DNA of 64,000 bases from Mucilaginibacter boryungensis (GCF_015221995.1 NZ_JADFFM010000002.1:496001-560000); one strand, 5' to 3'. Shown: positions 53,849 through 63,837, numbered from the stretch's first letter. Numbers and translations are program-made. Notes: generated by a model not told the origin, from the letters alone.

Positions 53849-54772
53849 ATGGCTTTAAGCACAAGACATTTATTAGGAATTAAAGACCTTACAGAAAACG
53901 ATCTTCAACTGATATTTGAAACGGCTGATAATTTTAAGTCGGTGCTGAACAGGCCGATAAAAAAGGTGCCTTCGCTGCGTGATGTCACTATTGCCAATAT
54001 CTTCTTTGAAAATTCAACCCGCACGCGTCTTTCATTTGAATTAGCCGAAAAGCGCCTTTCGGCGGATGTAGTGAACTTCGCGGCTTCTTCATCGTCGGTA
54101 AGTAAAGGCGAAACACTGATAGACACCGTAAACAATATCCTGGCCATGAAAGTGGACATGGTGGTAATGCGCCACCCCTATGCGGGTGCGGGCGTATTCT
54201 TATCCAAACACGTAAAAGCCCAGATAGTGAACGCCGGCGATGGCGCACACGAACACCCTACTCAAGCCCTGCTTGATGCGTTTTCCATCCGCGAAAAATA
54301 TGGTGATGTGGCCGGTAAAAAAGTAGTGATTGTTGGTGATATCCTGCACTCGCGTGTGGCGCTTTCCAATATCCTTTGCCTTAAAATGCTGGGAGCTGAA
54401 GTTATGGTTTGCGGGCCAACCACTTTGATCCCCAAATACATTACATCCTTAGGTGTAAAGGTGGAACACGATCTGCGCAAAGCCTTAAACTGGTGCGATG
54501 TAGCCAATATGCTGCGCATACAATTAGAACGGCAGGACATTAAGTACTTTCCCTCGCTGCGCGAATACACCATGCTATACGGCTTGAATAAAGAGATACT
54601 GGATTCGCTGGATAAAGAGATAACCGTGATGCACCCGGGCCCGATAAATCGTGGTGTGGAGATCACAACAGATGTAGCCGACAGCAAACAATCCATCATA
54701 CTTGACCAGGTGGAGAACGGTGTTGCCATACGTATGGCAGTGTTATTCCTCTTAGCAGGTCAAACGGAATAA
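53849..54772 (+). CDS. pyrB: Aspartate carbamoyltransferase catalytic subunit
   Basis: This 307-aa enzyme of pyrimidine synthesis condenses carbamoyl phosphate with L-aspartate. Binding motifs are FFENSTRTRLSFE (residues 51-63), VVMRHPYAGAG, EHPTQALLDAFSI, and HPGPINRGVEI near 262-272. The length is that of the catalytic chain; no pyrI is present nearby. Confidence 0.97.
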   Translation: MALSTRHLLGIKDLTENDLQLIFETADNFKSVLNRPIKKVPSLRDVTIANIFFENSTRTRLSFELAEKRLSADVVNFAASSSSVSKGETLIDTVNNILAMKVDMVVMRHPYAGAGVFLSKHVKAQIVNAGDGAHEHPTQALLDAFSIREKYGDVAGKKVVIVGDILHSRVALSNILCLKMLGAEVMVCGPTTLIPKYITSLGVKVEHDLRKALNWCDVANMLRIQLERQDIKYFPSLREYTMLYGLNKEILDSLDKEITVMHPGPINRGVEITTDVADSKQSIILDQVENGVAIRMAVLFLLAGQTE

Positions 54773-54832
54773 GAGATCTGTATTATGATGCGGCTATCTC
54801 ATGTACGCATATTTAGCTAACAGGAGATGTAA

Positions 54833-56044
54833 ATGATAAGACGGATTTGGCCCTTCATTGTATTATTAAATCTAAGCGTTACGTTACATGCCCAGCGTAT
54901 GCCTTTTCCCCGGCATGTAAAATATGCGCCTGGCAGTATTAAACCCAATCATCTTTCCCAACAGCAATTAGACAAACAGGTAACCACGTTCTATATCCAA
55001 TGGAAAAAGCGGTATGTAAAACACTCATGTACACCGGGCGAGGACTATATTTGGTTTGAACGCCCGGGCAATAAGCAAAGTGTAAGTGAGGGACAAGGTT
55101 ACGGCATGATGATCACCGCGCTGATGGCTGGTTATGACCCTTCGGCTAAAGCCACATTTGATGCTTTGTTTCGCCACTATAAAAGTCACCCGGCAAAGTC
55201 AGGCCAGCATCTAATGGGCTGGGCACAAGGCAAGGGTTGCAAAAACACCGATCATTCTTCGGCCACAGATGGCGATATGGATATTGCCTATGCGTTATTG
55301 CTGGCGGATAAAGAATGGGGCAGTAGCGGGCTTATGAATTATTCCCATGAGGCGCGATTATTATTGGCTGATATTATGCGTTATGAGATCAACCCTAAAA
55401 CCTACAACATTCTCATCAGCAACGGCGCCGAATATGACAGTGCTGATTATTACGATACCCGATCGTCTGATTTTATGCCATTGCACCTGCGGGCTTTTAA
55501 AGCGGCTACTGGCGATGCGCGCTGGGATAAAGTATTGAACAATACTTACCGGTTGTTCATCACCATGCAAAATAGGTACAGCCCCGATGCTGGTTTGCTA
55601 CCCGATTTTATCCGAAATGTTAAGCACCCGCGCCCTGCCAAAGCATATTATCTCGAATCAAAATATGACGGCGCTTATAACTACAATGCCTGCCGTGTAC
55701 CCTGGCGCATTGGGGTTGATTACTTGTTAAATGGCGATGCCCGCGCCAAAGCCATCACCGGTAAAATAAATCGGTGGCTGCGTGAAACTACCAAAGGTAA
55801 CCCTGATAATATATCAGCCGGTTATTCTTTAGAAGGTAACGATTTACCGCAGCGGTACTTTGAGGCGCTGAGTTTCATCGGCCCTTTCGCAGTATCGGCT
55901 ATGACAGAGAGCAGAAACCAGCAATGGCTTAATTCAGTTTGGGATTATCTGATCCGCTTTAAGCTTAAGGATTATGATTATTACGATAACAGCATTAAAA
56001 TGCTGGATATGATAATTATCAGCGGCAATTACTGGGGACCATGA
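54833..56044 (+). CDS. Glycoside hydrolase family 8
   Basis: This 403-aa secreted enzyme has a signal peptide ending near LHAQ and the GH8 (alpha/alpha)6 barrel features VSEGQGYGMMITALMAGYD (catalytic Glu near residue 84), SSATDGDMDIAYALLLAD (second acidic motif), and YDTRSSDFMPLHLRAFKAATGD. The family cleaves cellulose, chitosan or xylan; the substrate cannot be told. No cellulose synthase is next to it. It follows pyrB by 60 bases but is functionally unrelated. Confidence 0.9.
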   Translation: MIRRIWPFIVLLNLSVTLHAQRMPFPRHVKYAPGSIKPNHLSQQQLDKQVTTFYIQWKKRYVKHSCTPGEDYIWFERPGNKQSVSEGQGYGMMITALMAGYDPSAKATFDALFRHYKSHPAKSGQHLMGWAQGKGCKNTDHSSATDGDMDIAYALLLADKEWGSSGLMNYSHEARLLLADIMRYEINPKTYNILISNGAEYDSADYYDTRSSDFMPLHLRAFKAATGDARWDKVLNNTYRLFITMQNRYSPDAGLLPDFIRNVKHPRPAKAYYLESKYDGAYNYNACRVPWRIGVDYLLNGDARAKAITGKINRWLRETTKGNPDNISAGYSLEGNDLPQRYFEALSFIGPFAVSAMTESRNQQWLNSVWDYLIRFKLKDYDYYDNSIKMLDMIIISGNYWGP

Positions 56045-56073
56045 TTTAAGGATGGCAGGATTATTCTCATGCA

Positions 56074-56162
56074 CGTCATAGCGAGCGTAGCGTGGCTATC
56101 CCCGATAAGGAAGTTGCCTGCAAAGTGGGGATAGCCACGTTGTTACACCCCTCGCTATGACG
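56074..56162. repeat. REP-like palindrome, family A (copy 4)
   Basis: CGTCATAGCGAGCG at the left, GTGGCTATCCCCG and GGGGATAGCCAC as the inner stem, and CTCGCTATGACG at the right. It is closest to copy 3. Confidence 0.8.
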
Positions 56163-56222
56163 GACTAAAGCCTCTTGCTGACTTTCCTAACTTTCAGCCT
56201 TTCCCACTTCCCCCAAAATCCG

Positions 56223-56230
56223 TATTTTTG
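56223..56230 (+). promoter_or_regulatory. -7 box for valS
   Basis: TATTTTTG fits TAnnTTTG, 7 bases before the chosen valS ATG at 56238; an upstream in-frame start at 56175 would be before this box. Confidence 0.45.
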
Positions 56231-56237
56231 CATACTT

Positions 56238-58931
56238 ATGAATATTTCTAAAACGTATCAGCCCAAGGAAGCCGAAGACAAGTGGTATAATTACTGGTTA
56301 AACAATGGTTTTTTCCGCTCAGTACCCGATGAGCGCGAGCCTTACACCATTGTGATCCCGCCGCCAAACGTCACCGGTGTGCTGCACATGGGCCACATGT
56401 TGAATAATACTATCCAGGATGTGCTGATACGCCGTGCCCGCATGCAAGGCAAAAACGCCTGCTGGGTACCAGGAACCGATCACGCCAGTATTGCTACTGA
56501 AGCTAAAGTAGTAGCCATGCTGAAAGAGCGTGGTATCGACAAAAAAGACCTCAGCCGCGCTGAGTTTTTGAGTTATGCGTGGGAATGGAAAGAGAAATAT
56601 GGCGGCATCATCCTTGACCAGTTGAAGAAATTGGGCGCTAGTTGCGATTGGGACCGTACCAAGTTTACCATGGATGATGACCTGAGCGATGCAGTAATAG
56701 AGACCTTTATACATCTTTATAATAAAGGCCTGATCTATCGTGGCGTACGTATGGTGAACTGGGACCCGCAGGGTAAAACCGCAGTAAGCGATGAGGAAGT
56801 TATCCGTAAAGAAGTAAATCAGAAACTGTACTATATTAAATATCCTTTATTAGGTGTAAATACCGTAAAATCTGTTAATCATAAAGCCGAGCTCCCGGAC
56901 CATATTGTCGTAGCCACTACTCGGCCAGAGACTATTATGGCCGATGCGGCTATATGTGTTAACCCAAACGATCCAAGATACGTTAACTTAATTGGAAGGC
57001 AGGTAAGAATACCATTAATAGACCGTCCAATTGATATAATTGCGGATGACTACGTTACAATGGACTTTGGCACGGGCGCCTTAAAAGTTACCCCGGCGCA
57101 CGATTTGAACGATTATGAACTGGGCCAAAAACACCATCTGCCGGTTATTGATATTTTGAACGACGACGGCACACTGAATGAGAACGCCCAAATTTTAGTT
57201 GGCGAGGAGCGTTTTGCTGCCCGTAAAAAAATAGCTGTGTTGCTTGATACTGCCGGCGCACTGGAAAAAATTGAAGATTATAAATCGCAAATTGGTTTTA
57301 GTGAACGTACGGATGCGGTTATCGAGCCCAAACTATCTATGCAATGGTTTTGCAAGATGGATGAGATGGCCAAACCCGCGCTGGATTATGTACTAAAAGG
57401 CGATATCAAGCTGATCCCCGAAAAATTCATTAACACCTATCGCCACTGGATGGAAAACGTGAAGGATTGGTGCATTAGCCGTCAATTATGGTGGGGGCAG
57501 CAAATACCGGCCTGGTATTTACCTAATGGTCGGTTTGTAATTGCTAAAACTGCTGAAGAAGCGCTTGAACAAGTCTTAAGTTCTAAGTCTGAAGTCTTAA
57601 TAAAGAACTTACCTTCGGACTCAGAACTAACGACTTCAGACTTGACACAGGATGAAGACGTACTGGATACCTGGTTCTCATCATGGTTGTGGCCAATATC
57701 GGTTTTTGATGGCTTTAAGGACCCTAACAACGCCGATATTAACTATTACTACCCTACTAACGATTTGGTTACCGCACCCGAGATCTTGTTCTTTTGGGTA
57801 GCACGTATGATTATGGCCGGGCACGAATTCCGTAACGAGGTGCCGTTTAAAAACGTATATCTTACCGGCATCGTTCGCGATAAGCTGGGCCGCAAAATGT
57901 CTAAATCATTAGGCAACTCACCCGACCCGATTGAGCTGATGGATAAATACGGCGCAGATGGTGTACGCGTAGGCATGCTAATGTCATCACCCGCGGGGAA
58001 CGACCTGATGTTTGACGAAAGCCATTGCGAACAGGGCCGTAACTTTGCCAACAAAGTTTGGAACGCGTTTAAACTGATAAAAGGCTGGGAAGTTGACGAT
58101 AAGCTAAGCAACCCAAATACCACTGCCATTGAATGGTTTGGCAGCCGCTTTAATGAAGCGCTGGCCGAGATTGAAGACAACTTTAAACAATACCGCCTGT
58201 CGGAAGCGTTAATGGCCACCTACAAACTGGTATGGGACGATTTTTGCGCCTGGTACCTGGAAATGATCAAGCCGGTTTACCTGCAGCCTATTGACAGGGA
58301 AACCTACACGCAAACCATTAAATTTTTTGAGGATGTATTGAAAATCCTGCATCCGTTTATGCCCTTCATTACCGAGGAGCTTTGGCATGATGAATTATTT
58401 GGAGAACGTTCTGCCTATGATTGCTGCATTGTGGCACAAATGCCCAAATCCGGGAAATTTAATACCCAGCTTACCGCTGAAATAGAAGTGATTAAACAAA
58501 TTATTGCCGATATACGTAACACCCGCAACAGCAAGCAGCTATCGCCAAAAGAGAGTTTAGCGCTGAGTATAAAAGTTAACTCGGGCATTAATTACCAGCA
58601 ATACCAGCCGGTTATTGCCAAACTGGGTAACATTAGCGCGATAGACTTTGTAAACGATAGCATTGCCGGGGCTTCCAGCTTTTTAGTGGGTACAGATGAG
58701 TTTTACATACCCCTGGGCAACAATATTGATGTGGCTGCCGAAACCGAACGCCTGCAAAAAGAGATCGAATACCAGCAGGGGTTTTTAAAATCGGTAATGG
58801 CTAAACTTTCTAACGAACGTTTTGTACAAAATGCAAAGCCGGAAATTGTAGAGAATGAAATGAAGAAAAAGGCCGATGCGGAAGCAAAAATTAAAATACT
58901 TACAGAAAACTTAGCAGCGCTGGCAAACTAA
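56238..58931 (+). CDS. valS: Valyl-tRNA synthetase with in-frame repeat-derived insert
   Basis: An 897-aa class I aminoacyl-tRNA synthetase. HIGH-type motif is GVLHMGHML (residues 50-58); KMSKS motif is GRKMSKSLG near residue 553; the editing domain motif HDLNDYELG is intact; a C-terminal coiled coil ([16 protein letters not shown]) is present. The start is the ATG at 56238 ([16 protein letters not shown]), not 56175. At about residues 444-469, just before [15 protein letters not shown], a segment [20 protein letters not shown] is encoded by family E repeat DNA (57571-57645) and keeps the frame. Confidence 0.97.
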   Translation: MNISKTYQPKEAEDKWYNYWLNNGFFRSVPDEREPYTIVIPPPNVTGVLHMGHMLNNTIQDVLIRRARMQGKNACWVPGTDHASIATEAKVVAMLKERGIDKKDLSRAEFLSYAWEWKEKYGGIILDQLKKLGASCDWDRTKFTMDDDLSDAVIETFIHLYNKGLIYRGVRMVNWDPQGKTAVSDEEVIRKEVNQKLYYIKYPLLGVNTVKSVNHKAELPDHIVVATTRPETIMADAAICVNPNDPRYVNLIGRQVRIPLIDRPIDIIADDYVTMDFGTGALKVTPAHDLNDYELGQKHHLPVIDILNDDGTLNENAQILVGEERFAARKKIAVLLDTAGALEKIEDYKSQIGFSERTDAVIEPKLSMQWFCKMDEMAKPALDYVLKGDIKLIPEKFINTYRHWMENVKDWCISRQLWWGQQIPAWYLPNGRFVIAKTAEEALEQVLSSKSEVLIKNLPSDSELTTSDLTQDEDVLDTWFSSWLWPISVFDGFKDPNNADINYYYPTNDLVTAPEILFFWVARMIMAGHEFRNEVPFKNVYLTGIVRDKLGRKMSKSLGNSPDPIELMDKYGADGVRVGMLMSSPAGNDLMFDESHCEQGRNFANKVWNAFKLIKGWEVDDKLSNPNTTAIEWFGSRFNEALAEIEDNFKQYRLSEALMATYKLVWDDFCAWYLEMIKPVYLQPIDRETYTQTIKFFEDVLKILHPFMPFITEELWHDELFGERSAYDCCIVAQMPKSGKFNTQLTAEIEVIKQIIADIRNTRNSKQLSPKESLALSIKVNSGINYQQYQPVIAKLGNISAIDFVNDSIAGASSFLVGTDEFYIPLGNNIDVAAETERLQKEIEYQQGFLKSVMAKLSNERFVQNAKPEIVENEMKKKADAEAKIKILTENLAALAN
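57571..57645 (+). repeat. Family E repeat inside valS coding sequence
   Basis: AGTTCTAAGTCTGAAGTC (57579-57596) is mirrored by AGAACT (57623-57628) and GACTTCAGACTT (57632-57643), giving an 18-base inverted repeat with a 3-base bulge. The insert is fully open in the valS frame. Confidence 0.75.
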
Positions 58932-59004
58932 TTGCATCAGGACAGGTACACACAATAATATTTGATCTTTATCATATATTTAAATGTTGTTGGTATAACT
59001 GTAA

Positions 59005-60801
59005 ATGAGTAAAAAGCCTGACTTTTTTAATATTTTCTTAAGAAATATATTATCCGGCGAGCAATCCATGCTCGATCAGGCGCGTATCCGTTTGCTTTAT
59101 TATGGCTTGTTCCTGGCATTTGTGGCATTAAGCTTTCTTACAGTTAACGTTTTACTACAACATCAGGCCATATTTACAGCACTATCGGTATCGCTGCTAA
59201 TTAGCGTAGTTATCCTGTTCAAATATCTTACCTGGGTACCCAACTGGAAATTCATATCGCATGCCTTGCTGGTTTTGGCAGCTACCATCAACTTGCTTAA
59301 TGTTTTTGTAATCATTCAGTCGGTTGATATTGTTTCTATTCAGGTCATCATACTCTCGGTATTATTTAGCTTTTATATGCTGGGACAACGCTGGGGACTG
59401 ATCTACTCGCTGGCTAACCTGATACCTGTACTGGCCTTTATGGTGTTTGAATATGGTAATAGTTATTTTATAGAATTCAAACCCGAGAAAGTTGATCAGA
59501 GTACTATTATTATTGGTATACTGGCCAATTTTATCATGATTATTTATATCCATAGCCACTTTTATAATGCCTTCGTTAACAATATCAGGAAGCTGCATGA
59601 TACCGGCAAAGAGCAGAGCATGTTGAATGCCGCCTATCAAAAATCGATAGAAAAGGCTGAAAAATCATCACACGCTAAATCGGAGTTCTTGTCTACCATG
59701 TCGCACGAGATACGTACGCCGTTAAACGCCGTAATTGGGATGAGCAACCTGTTAATGATGAGTAACCCGCGGGCAGATCAACTGGATAATCTGGAGATAC
59801 TGAAGTTTTCGGCCAATAACCTGCTGTCTATCGTAAATGATGTGCTCGATTTTAACAAAATCGAGTCGGGTAAGGTGGAATTTGAAAAAATCAAGTTCAA
59901 TTTAATTGAACTGATGGAGAACATTTGCGGCGGCCAGATCATTAAAGCGGAAGAAAAAGGCCTGAAGTTTTACCTGGATGTTGACAGCCGCCTGAAAAAC
60001 AAAATCATATTTGGCGACCCTACACGCATTACCCAGATCATTTTTAACCTGGTGAGCAACGCTATTAAATTTACCCAAACCGGCAGCGTATGGGTACGCG
60101 TAACCTCATTAGGCGACAGGCACAATACCCTGTCTATAAACTTCGCTATCAAGGATACTGGTATTGGTATCGAGGAAGCTAATATGGAGGCTATATTTGA
60201 GCCATTTACACAGGAATCTATCACTACCACCCGTCAATACGGCGGCACTGGCTTAGGTTTGGCAATTGTTAAACGCTTGCTTGAATTGCAGAATATACAA
60301 ATGCATGTGACCAGCAAGGTGGGTGTTGGTTCAGAATTTTCTTTCAATATGGAATTCCCGGTATCAACTGAAAAAGTGGTTGAAGTTACTGAAACTGAAC
60401 CCGTTCAAAACGCCGACCCGATGGATGGTTTGCAAATATTAATTGCCGAAGACAACCCGGTTAATGTAATGCTGATGAAAAAATTATTTAGCAAGTGGAA
60501 CATTGTGCCCACCTTTGCCGAAAACGGCGAGCGGGCAGTTGAATTGGTGCAATATGGCAACTTTAACATTATTTTAATGGACCTGCAAATGCCCATAATG
60601 AATGGGTTTGACGCCGCCATTGAAATACGCAAAATGACCGACCCCAAAAAATCGGCCATCCCTATCATTGCCCTTACCGCGTCGGCCCTGTTCGATATCA
60701 AAGAAAAGGTATACGATTCAGGAATGAACGATTACGTATCCAAACCTTTCAAGCCTGATGAGTTGAAGGAGAAGATATATTCACTGGTGGAAGCGGTGTG
60801 A
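59005..60801 (+). CDS. Hybrid sensor histidine kinase/response regulator
   Basis: This 598-aa protein has a membrane N-terminus (about six hydrophobic segments, residues 25-190), HisKA with the phospho-His in EFLSTMSHEIRTPLNAVIGM (about 228-247), HATPase with NLVSNAIKFT, DTGIGI and GGTGLGLAI, and a C-terminal receiver with IAEDNPVN and phospho-Asp in LMDLQMPIMNGFDA. No separate response regulator gene is adjacent, and the stimulus is unknown. The leader and start are ordinary. Confidence 0.93.
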   Translation: MSKKPDFFNIFLRNILSGEQSMLDQARIRLLYYGLFLAFVALSFLTVNVLLQHQAIFTALSVSLLISVVILFKYLTWVPNWKFISHALLVLAATINLLNVFVIIQSVDIVSIQVIILSVLFSFYMLGQRWGLIYSLANLIPVLAFMVFEYGNSYFIEFKPEKVDQSTIIIGILANFIMIIYIHSHFYNAFVNNIRKLHDTGKEQSMLNAAYQKSIEKAEKSSHAKSEFLSTMSHEIRTPLNAVIGMSNLLMMSNPRADQLDNLEILKFSANNLLSIVNDVLDFNKIESGKVEFEKIKFNLIELMENICGGQIIKAEEKGLKFYLDVDSRLKNKIIFGDPTRITQIIFNLVSNAIKFTQTGSVWVRVTSLGDRHNTLSINFAIKDTGIGIEEANMEAIFEPFTQESITTTRQYGGTGLGLAIVKRLLELQNIQMHVTSKVGVGSEFSFNMEFPVSTEKVVEVTETEPVQNADPMDGLQILIAEDNPVNVMLMKKLFSKWNIVPTFAENGERAVELVQYGNFNIILMDLQMPIMNGFDAAIEIRKMTDPKKSAIPIIALTASALFDIKEKVYDSGMNDYVSKPFKPDELKEKIYSLVEAV

Positions 60802-60809
60802 TTTAGTCC

Positions 60810-60870
60810 ATAGTTTTGAGTTGTGAGTCTAAAGTCTTATTGCTCAATTTATCTCAGAACTTAAGACTAC
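60810..60870. repeat. Family E repeat after the hybrid kinase gene
   Basis: GAGTTGTGAGTCTAAAGTCTT and CTCAGAACTTAAGACTACAA form an imperfect inverted pair around the short intergenic gap. The same word set occurs in the TPP riboswitch and in valS. Confidence 0.55.
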
Positions 60871-61202
60871 AAACTTCTATAATCCTCCCTTGCGGGGTTA
60901 AAAATATCGATCAGTTTGCAATCTGTTATGGCTTTGCCGCCATGTTCTACATTTGATGGGATGATAGCGTACTGCCCTTTATCCAACTGCTGAGAGATAC
61001 CATTTACCGTCAATTCGAATATACCTTCCAGCACAAACGACATTTGCTGGTGCACATGCCTGTGCAACGGCACCGAACAGCCTGCCGCTACTTCAATAAA
61101 GTTAACCGTATTAGTATCGGTATGTATTAGTTTGGAGAAAAAACCGGGGGCAATTTCCTTTACTGCTATATCATCAAATTTAAAAAAAGTGGGGTCAGCC
61201 AT
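60867..61202 (-). CDS. Cupin-fold protein
   Basis: This 111-aa single-domain cupin has [30 protein letters not shown] (metal ligands in the HRHxHQQ-type box, near residues 41-60) and [14 protein letters not shown] (the second His). It could be a small metal-dependent enzyme or a sugar-binding protein. It is convergent with the kinase gene. Confidence 0.85.
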   Translation of the reverse strand: MADPTFFKFDDIAVKEIAPGFFSKLIHTDTNTVNFIEVAAGCSVPLHRHVHQQMSFVLEGIFELTVNGISQQLDKGQYAIIPSNVEHGGKAITDCKLIDIFNPAREDYRSL

Positions 61203-61378
61203 TTGGTTTGTAGTTAATTAAGTGAATGGTTAATTAAGTGAGTAGTGAATCTTATCCACAACTCATCCAATCAACCCACAGCTAATATACTAAACACGGG
61301 CTTTTAATCGTTCCTGTAGTCCAAACAAAATGTACATTGTTGTACTTGTTATTTATATACACTCAAACTAAAAACAAC

Positions 61379-61597
61379 ATGGCAAGCCGCGATATAAAAA
61401 AATTGAACCAGGGCAAGGCAAACCTTTCCCAGCATAACCATTACGATTTAAGCGTAATGAAACCTTTTGTAAAATTTGGCATTGGTGCCATGGGCGCCAT
61501 TGCACATACCCTGGTGGGCATTGTAAAAGCCATACCAAAACCGCACGATAACCATGATGAGAAACCAGGAGAGGGTAAAATTATTAAGATTTCATAA
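61379..61597 (+). CDS. Hypothetical small protein
   Basis: This 72-aa protein (start ATG 61379; the frame opens at 61337 in an unlikely leader) has a basic N-terminus MASRDIKKLNQGKANLSQHNHY and a hydrophobic middle FGIGAMGAIAHTLVGIVKA, likely one membrane segment, and an acidic/His end. I do not recognise the family. It is followed by a probable terminator. Confidence 0.6.
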   Translation: MASRDIKKLNQGKANLSQHNHYDLSVMKPFVKFGIGAMGAIAHTLVGIVKAIPKPHDNHDEKPGEGKIIKIS

Positions 61598-61611
61598 ATA
61601 GCTTTTATTTA

Positions 61612-61645
61612 AAAAGCTGGTGCTGAACCACATCAGTTTTTTTAT
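61612..61645 (+). terminator. Probable terminator after the small hypothetical gene
   Basis: CTGGTG (61617-61622) pairs with CATCAG (61631-61636) through one G-U, followed by TTTTTTT. The stem is short. The rest of 61598-61929 is AT-rich without a gene I can support. Confidence 0.5.
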
Positions 61646-61929
61646 TGGTAATGTTAATTATTCAATATAACATTTTTGTTTTGGTTAAAAACCAATAGCT
61701 TTACTGTAGTAAAAAACCACTTTCCAGCGCGCAAGCCGGCATTTTCTAAAGTTTATTAAACCATTCATAATCAAATATATTTATTCACATTGCTTGTTAA
61801 TATTGTGTTAGCATCGGCGCTCTCCTTGTGCATATCTTGTTGACAAAAAGGATATTATCTTACTAAACAATAAATTTAACTACATGTTATTTTATTGTTG
61901 TATTTGATGGAAAAATAAAACTTGAACTT

Positions 61930-62154
61930 ATGAACGCGTTTTATCAAAAACTTACCCAATTTGGCACATTGGTACATACCAGCAGTAGTGTAAAAAAAAT
62001 GGATATGGCCAATTATTTTACCGTGATGCACCCGGCACATCCCATCATAAATGATGAGGAAAGCCCTCGCCCGGCAATACGGTTTGAAGAAAAGTGCCCC
62101 CGCGCCGTAAAGCGCGAAGTAGCTATACTATGGAAGATGGTGTTTGGAAGGTAA
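61930..62154 (+). CDS. Hypothetical small protein
   Basis: This 74-aa protein (MNAFYQKLTQFGTLVHTSS...AVKREVAILWKMVFGR) is probably cytosolic, with no TM or signal. I do not recognise the family and no domain is evident. It is flanked by an AT-rich gap upstream and a family E repeat downstream. It may be a real small gene, since the protein composition is ordinary. Confidence 0.45.
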   Translation: MNAFYQKLTQFGTLVHTSSSVKKMDMANYFTVMHPAHPIINDEESPRPAIRFEEKCPRAVKREVAILWKMVFGR

Positions 62155-62170
62155 GTTTTAGTAGCAAGTG

Positions 62171-62222
62171 ATGAGTTCTGGGTCTTCCAACCGAACTCAA
62201 GACTATGGACTCACAACTGTAA
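62171..62222. repeat. Family E repeat upstream of the RRM gene
   Basis: GAGTTCTGGGTCTTCCAACC followed by GAACTCAAGACTATGGACTC, an inverted version of the same word, and then ACAACTG. It lies between the small hypothetical gene and the RRM promoter box. Confidence 0.5.
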
Positions 62223-62282
62223 AACTGATAAATGGTCACTACTTATTTACCTTTCTACTACAAATAAGGGCGTTAAAATGTG

Positions 62283-62290
62283 TATCTTTG
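62283..62290 (+). promoter_or_regulatory. -7 box for the RRM gene
   Basis: TATCTTTG fits TAnnTTTG, 30 bases before the ATG at 62321. Confidence 0.5.
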
Positions 62291-62320
62291 CACCATCAAA
62301 AAACAATTTCAAAATATTTA

Positions 62321-62611
62321 ATGAAGGTATTTATTTCAGGACTGCCCTTACAGGTTGGAGAGGGCGAATTAACAGAAGTTTTTAGTGATTTCGGGCCGGT
62401 AAAATCGCTCCGCATCATTAAAGATCATCAAACCAAACAAAGCAAAGGCTTTGGTTTCGTAGAAATGGTAAATGAAGACGAAGCTAAAGAAGCAATTAAA
62501 CACATGAATGGCCAACGTTACTACGAGAATATTATCCGTGTTAACGTTGCCGAAGATAAAGGCCCACGCCCGTCAAACGGTGGCAATGGCAGCCGTAAGC
62601 CAAGGTTCTAA
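62321..62611 (+). CDS. RRM-type RNA-binding protein
   Basis: This 96-aa protein has a single RNA-recognition motif: KVFISGLPLQVGEGELTEVFSDFGPV (RNP2 near the start) and KGFGFVEMVNEDEAKEAI (RNP1, near residues 47-64), then a basic and Gly-rich tail (RPSNGGNGSRKPRF). It is a cold-shock-associated type in other bacteria. The start is the ATG at 62321, since the frame before it (62168) is unrelated. A terminator follows. Confidence 0.92.
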   Translation: MKVFISGLPLQVGEGELTEVFSDFGPVKSLRIIKDHQTKQSKGFGFVEMVNEDEAKEAIKHMNGQRYYENIIRVNVAEDKGPRPSNGGNGSRKPRF

Positions 62612-62649
62612 ACCTGGCACTACAGCACAATTCATTATACAAAATCATG

Positions 62650-62673
62650 AGCCGGTACCGTCCGGCTTTTTTT
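62650..62673 (+). terminator. Rho-independent terminator after the RRM gene
   Basis: AGCCGG (62650-62655) and CCGGCT (62662-62667) with a 6-base loop, then a T-run. Confidence 0.9.
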
Positions 62674-62757
62674 ATGGAACTTACCCTACTCTCCCAAAAG
62701 GAGAGACGATTGTACACGCCCTACTAATCTCTGATTAACTAATCTCTAATCTCCAAC

Positions 62758-62994
62758 CTACTCCTCTTCATAAACAATCTTCACCTGCACGTGCAGGTCA
62801 TCGTTTACACGGGCAAACTGTTTGGGATTGCGTGTAAAATCTGGGTCGGTATCTAAATATATTTCGGTTACCTTAATAACCTGCGGGTCAAATTCGTTGC
62901 CTGTAGCGTATTCATATTCGGCATGGTGCTCCAGGTATTCTTTTATATGCTGGTACTCCTTACCGGTTACCATTATTGTCTTTTCTGCTTTCAT
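62758..62994 (-). CDS. Hypothetical small protein
   Basis: This 78-aa protein (MKAEKTIMVTGKEYQHIKEYLEHHAEYEYATGNEF...DDLHVQVKIVYEEE) is acidic, likely cytosolic. I do not recognise the family. It is short but has a normal composition and an ordinary leader. Confidence 0.5.
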   Translation of the reverse strand: MKAEKTIMVTGKEYQHIKEYLEHHAEYEYATGNEFDPQVIKVTEIYLDTDPDFTRNPKQFARVNDDLHVQVKIVYEEE

Positions 62995-63076
62995 TATTAT
63001 TTAATTTGTCCCTATTAAATTTCTTTTTTGTTAATATATATCCCACACCTGCTTCACAGTTGCGCCCTTCACATCC

Positions 63077-63724
63077 CTAACTCAATATATCCGCAATCTC
63101 GTTAAAGCCTTTCTCTTTAGCTAAATCGGCGGGTAGTTTACCCCCCTCCATACGGGTGTTCACTTCGGCGCCATGTTCCAGCAGCATGATCAGGATATCT
63201 ACGTTGCCATTTTGTGCGGCCGAATGCAGCGGTGTTGTACCGGCCTGCTGTTTTACATTTACCTGCGCGCCGTTGCTAAGCAGCATACGGGTAATATCGG
63301 TATAATTACCAGCCACAGCCGAATGGATAGGATACACATGAAAACCATTGTTTGATGGCAAGTTTACATCGGCGCCTTTAAGCACCAGGTAACGCGCTAC
63401 CTCGGCCTGACCAAAATAGCAGGCTAAGCCAAGCGGAGTGAACCCATCGGGTGCATAATCGTTAACCGAATCGGGGTGATTGGTAATTACATAAGCTACC
63501 ACATCAAACTTACCTACCGCCGCGGCTTCAAACAGGTTTATCTCATCAACAAACTTCAGCAACAGGTTGGCTACCTCGGGCTTGCGAAAGTAACAGGCCA
63601 GCATTAATGGCGATACCCCATGCGTAGTTTGCGCTTTGGCAAGTTCAGGCGTATTTGTTAATAAGGTATTAATGCTGTGCAAATCGCCGGCGGCAATATA
63701 TTCTTCCAGTTTGTCGGTATTCAT
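63077..63724 (-). CDS. Ankyrin-repeat protein
   Basis: This 215-aa protein has about five to six ankyrin repeats: HGVSPLMLACYFRKPEVANLL, DGFTPLGLACYFGQAEVARYLVLKGADVN, YPIHSAVAGNYTDITRMLLSNGAQVN, and AGTTPLHSAAQNGNVDILIMLLEHGAEVN. It is a cytosolic protein-protein interaction module; no signal peptide or catalytic part is present. The partner is unknown. Confidence 0.92.
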   Translation of the reverse strand: MNTDKLEEYIAAGDLHSINTLLTNTPELAKAQTTHGVSPLMLACYFRKPEVANLLLKFVDEINLFEAAAVGKFDVVAYVITNHPDSVNDYAPDGFTPLGLACYFGQAEVARYLVLKGADVNLPSNNGFHVYPIHSAVAGNYTDITRMLLSNGAQVNVKQQAGTTPLHSAAQNGNVDILIMLLEHGAEVNTRMEGGKLPADLAKEKGFNEIADILS

Positions 63725-63837
63725 TAAATCAATAATACGGAAAAATTATGATTTGATTACATCGATTGTGGGATGATTTCACCGATGGAGTGTACTGCCG
63801 ACATGATTGTCAGTGCACAGCCTGTTAAACCTAAACG

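Noticed and set aside
8557..62757. Short degenerate words such as TAATCACTAACC, TTAATTAAGTGA and AATCTCTAATCTCC in several gaps
   Set aside because: They are too short and degenerate to call a repeat family without a genome-wide count.
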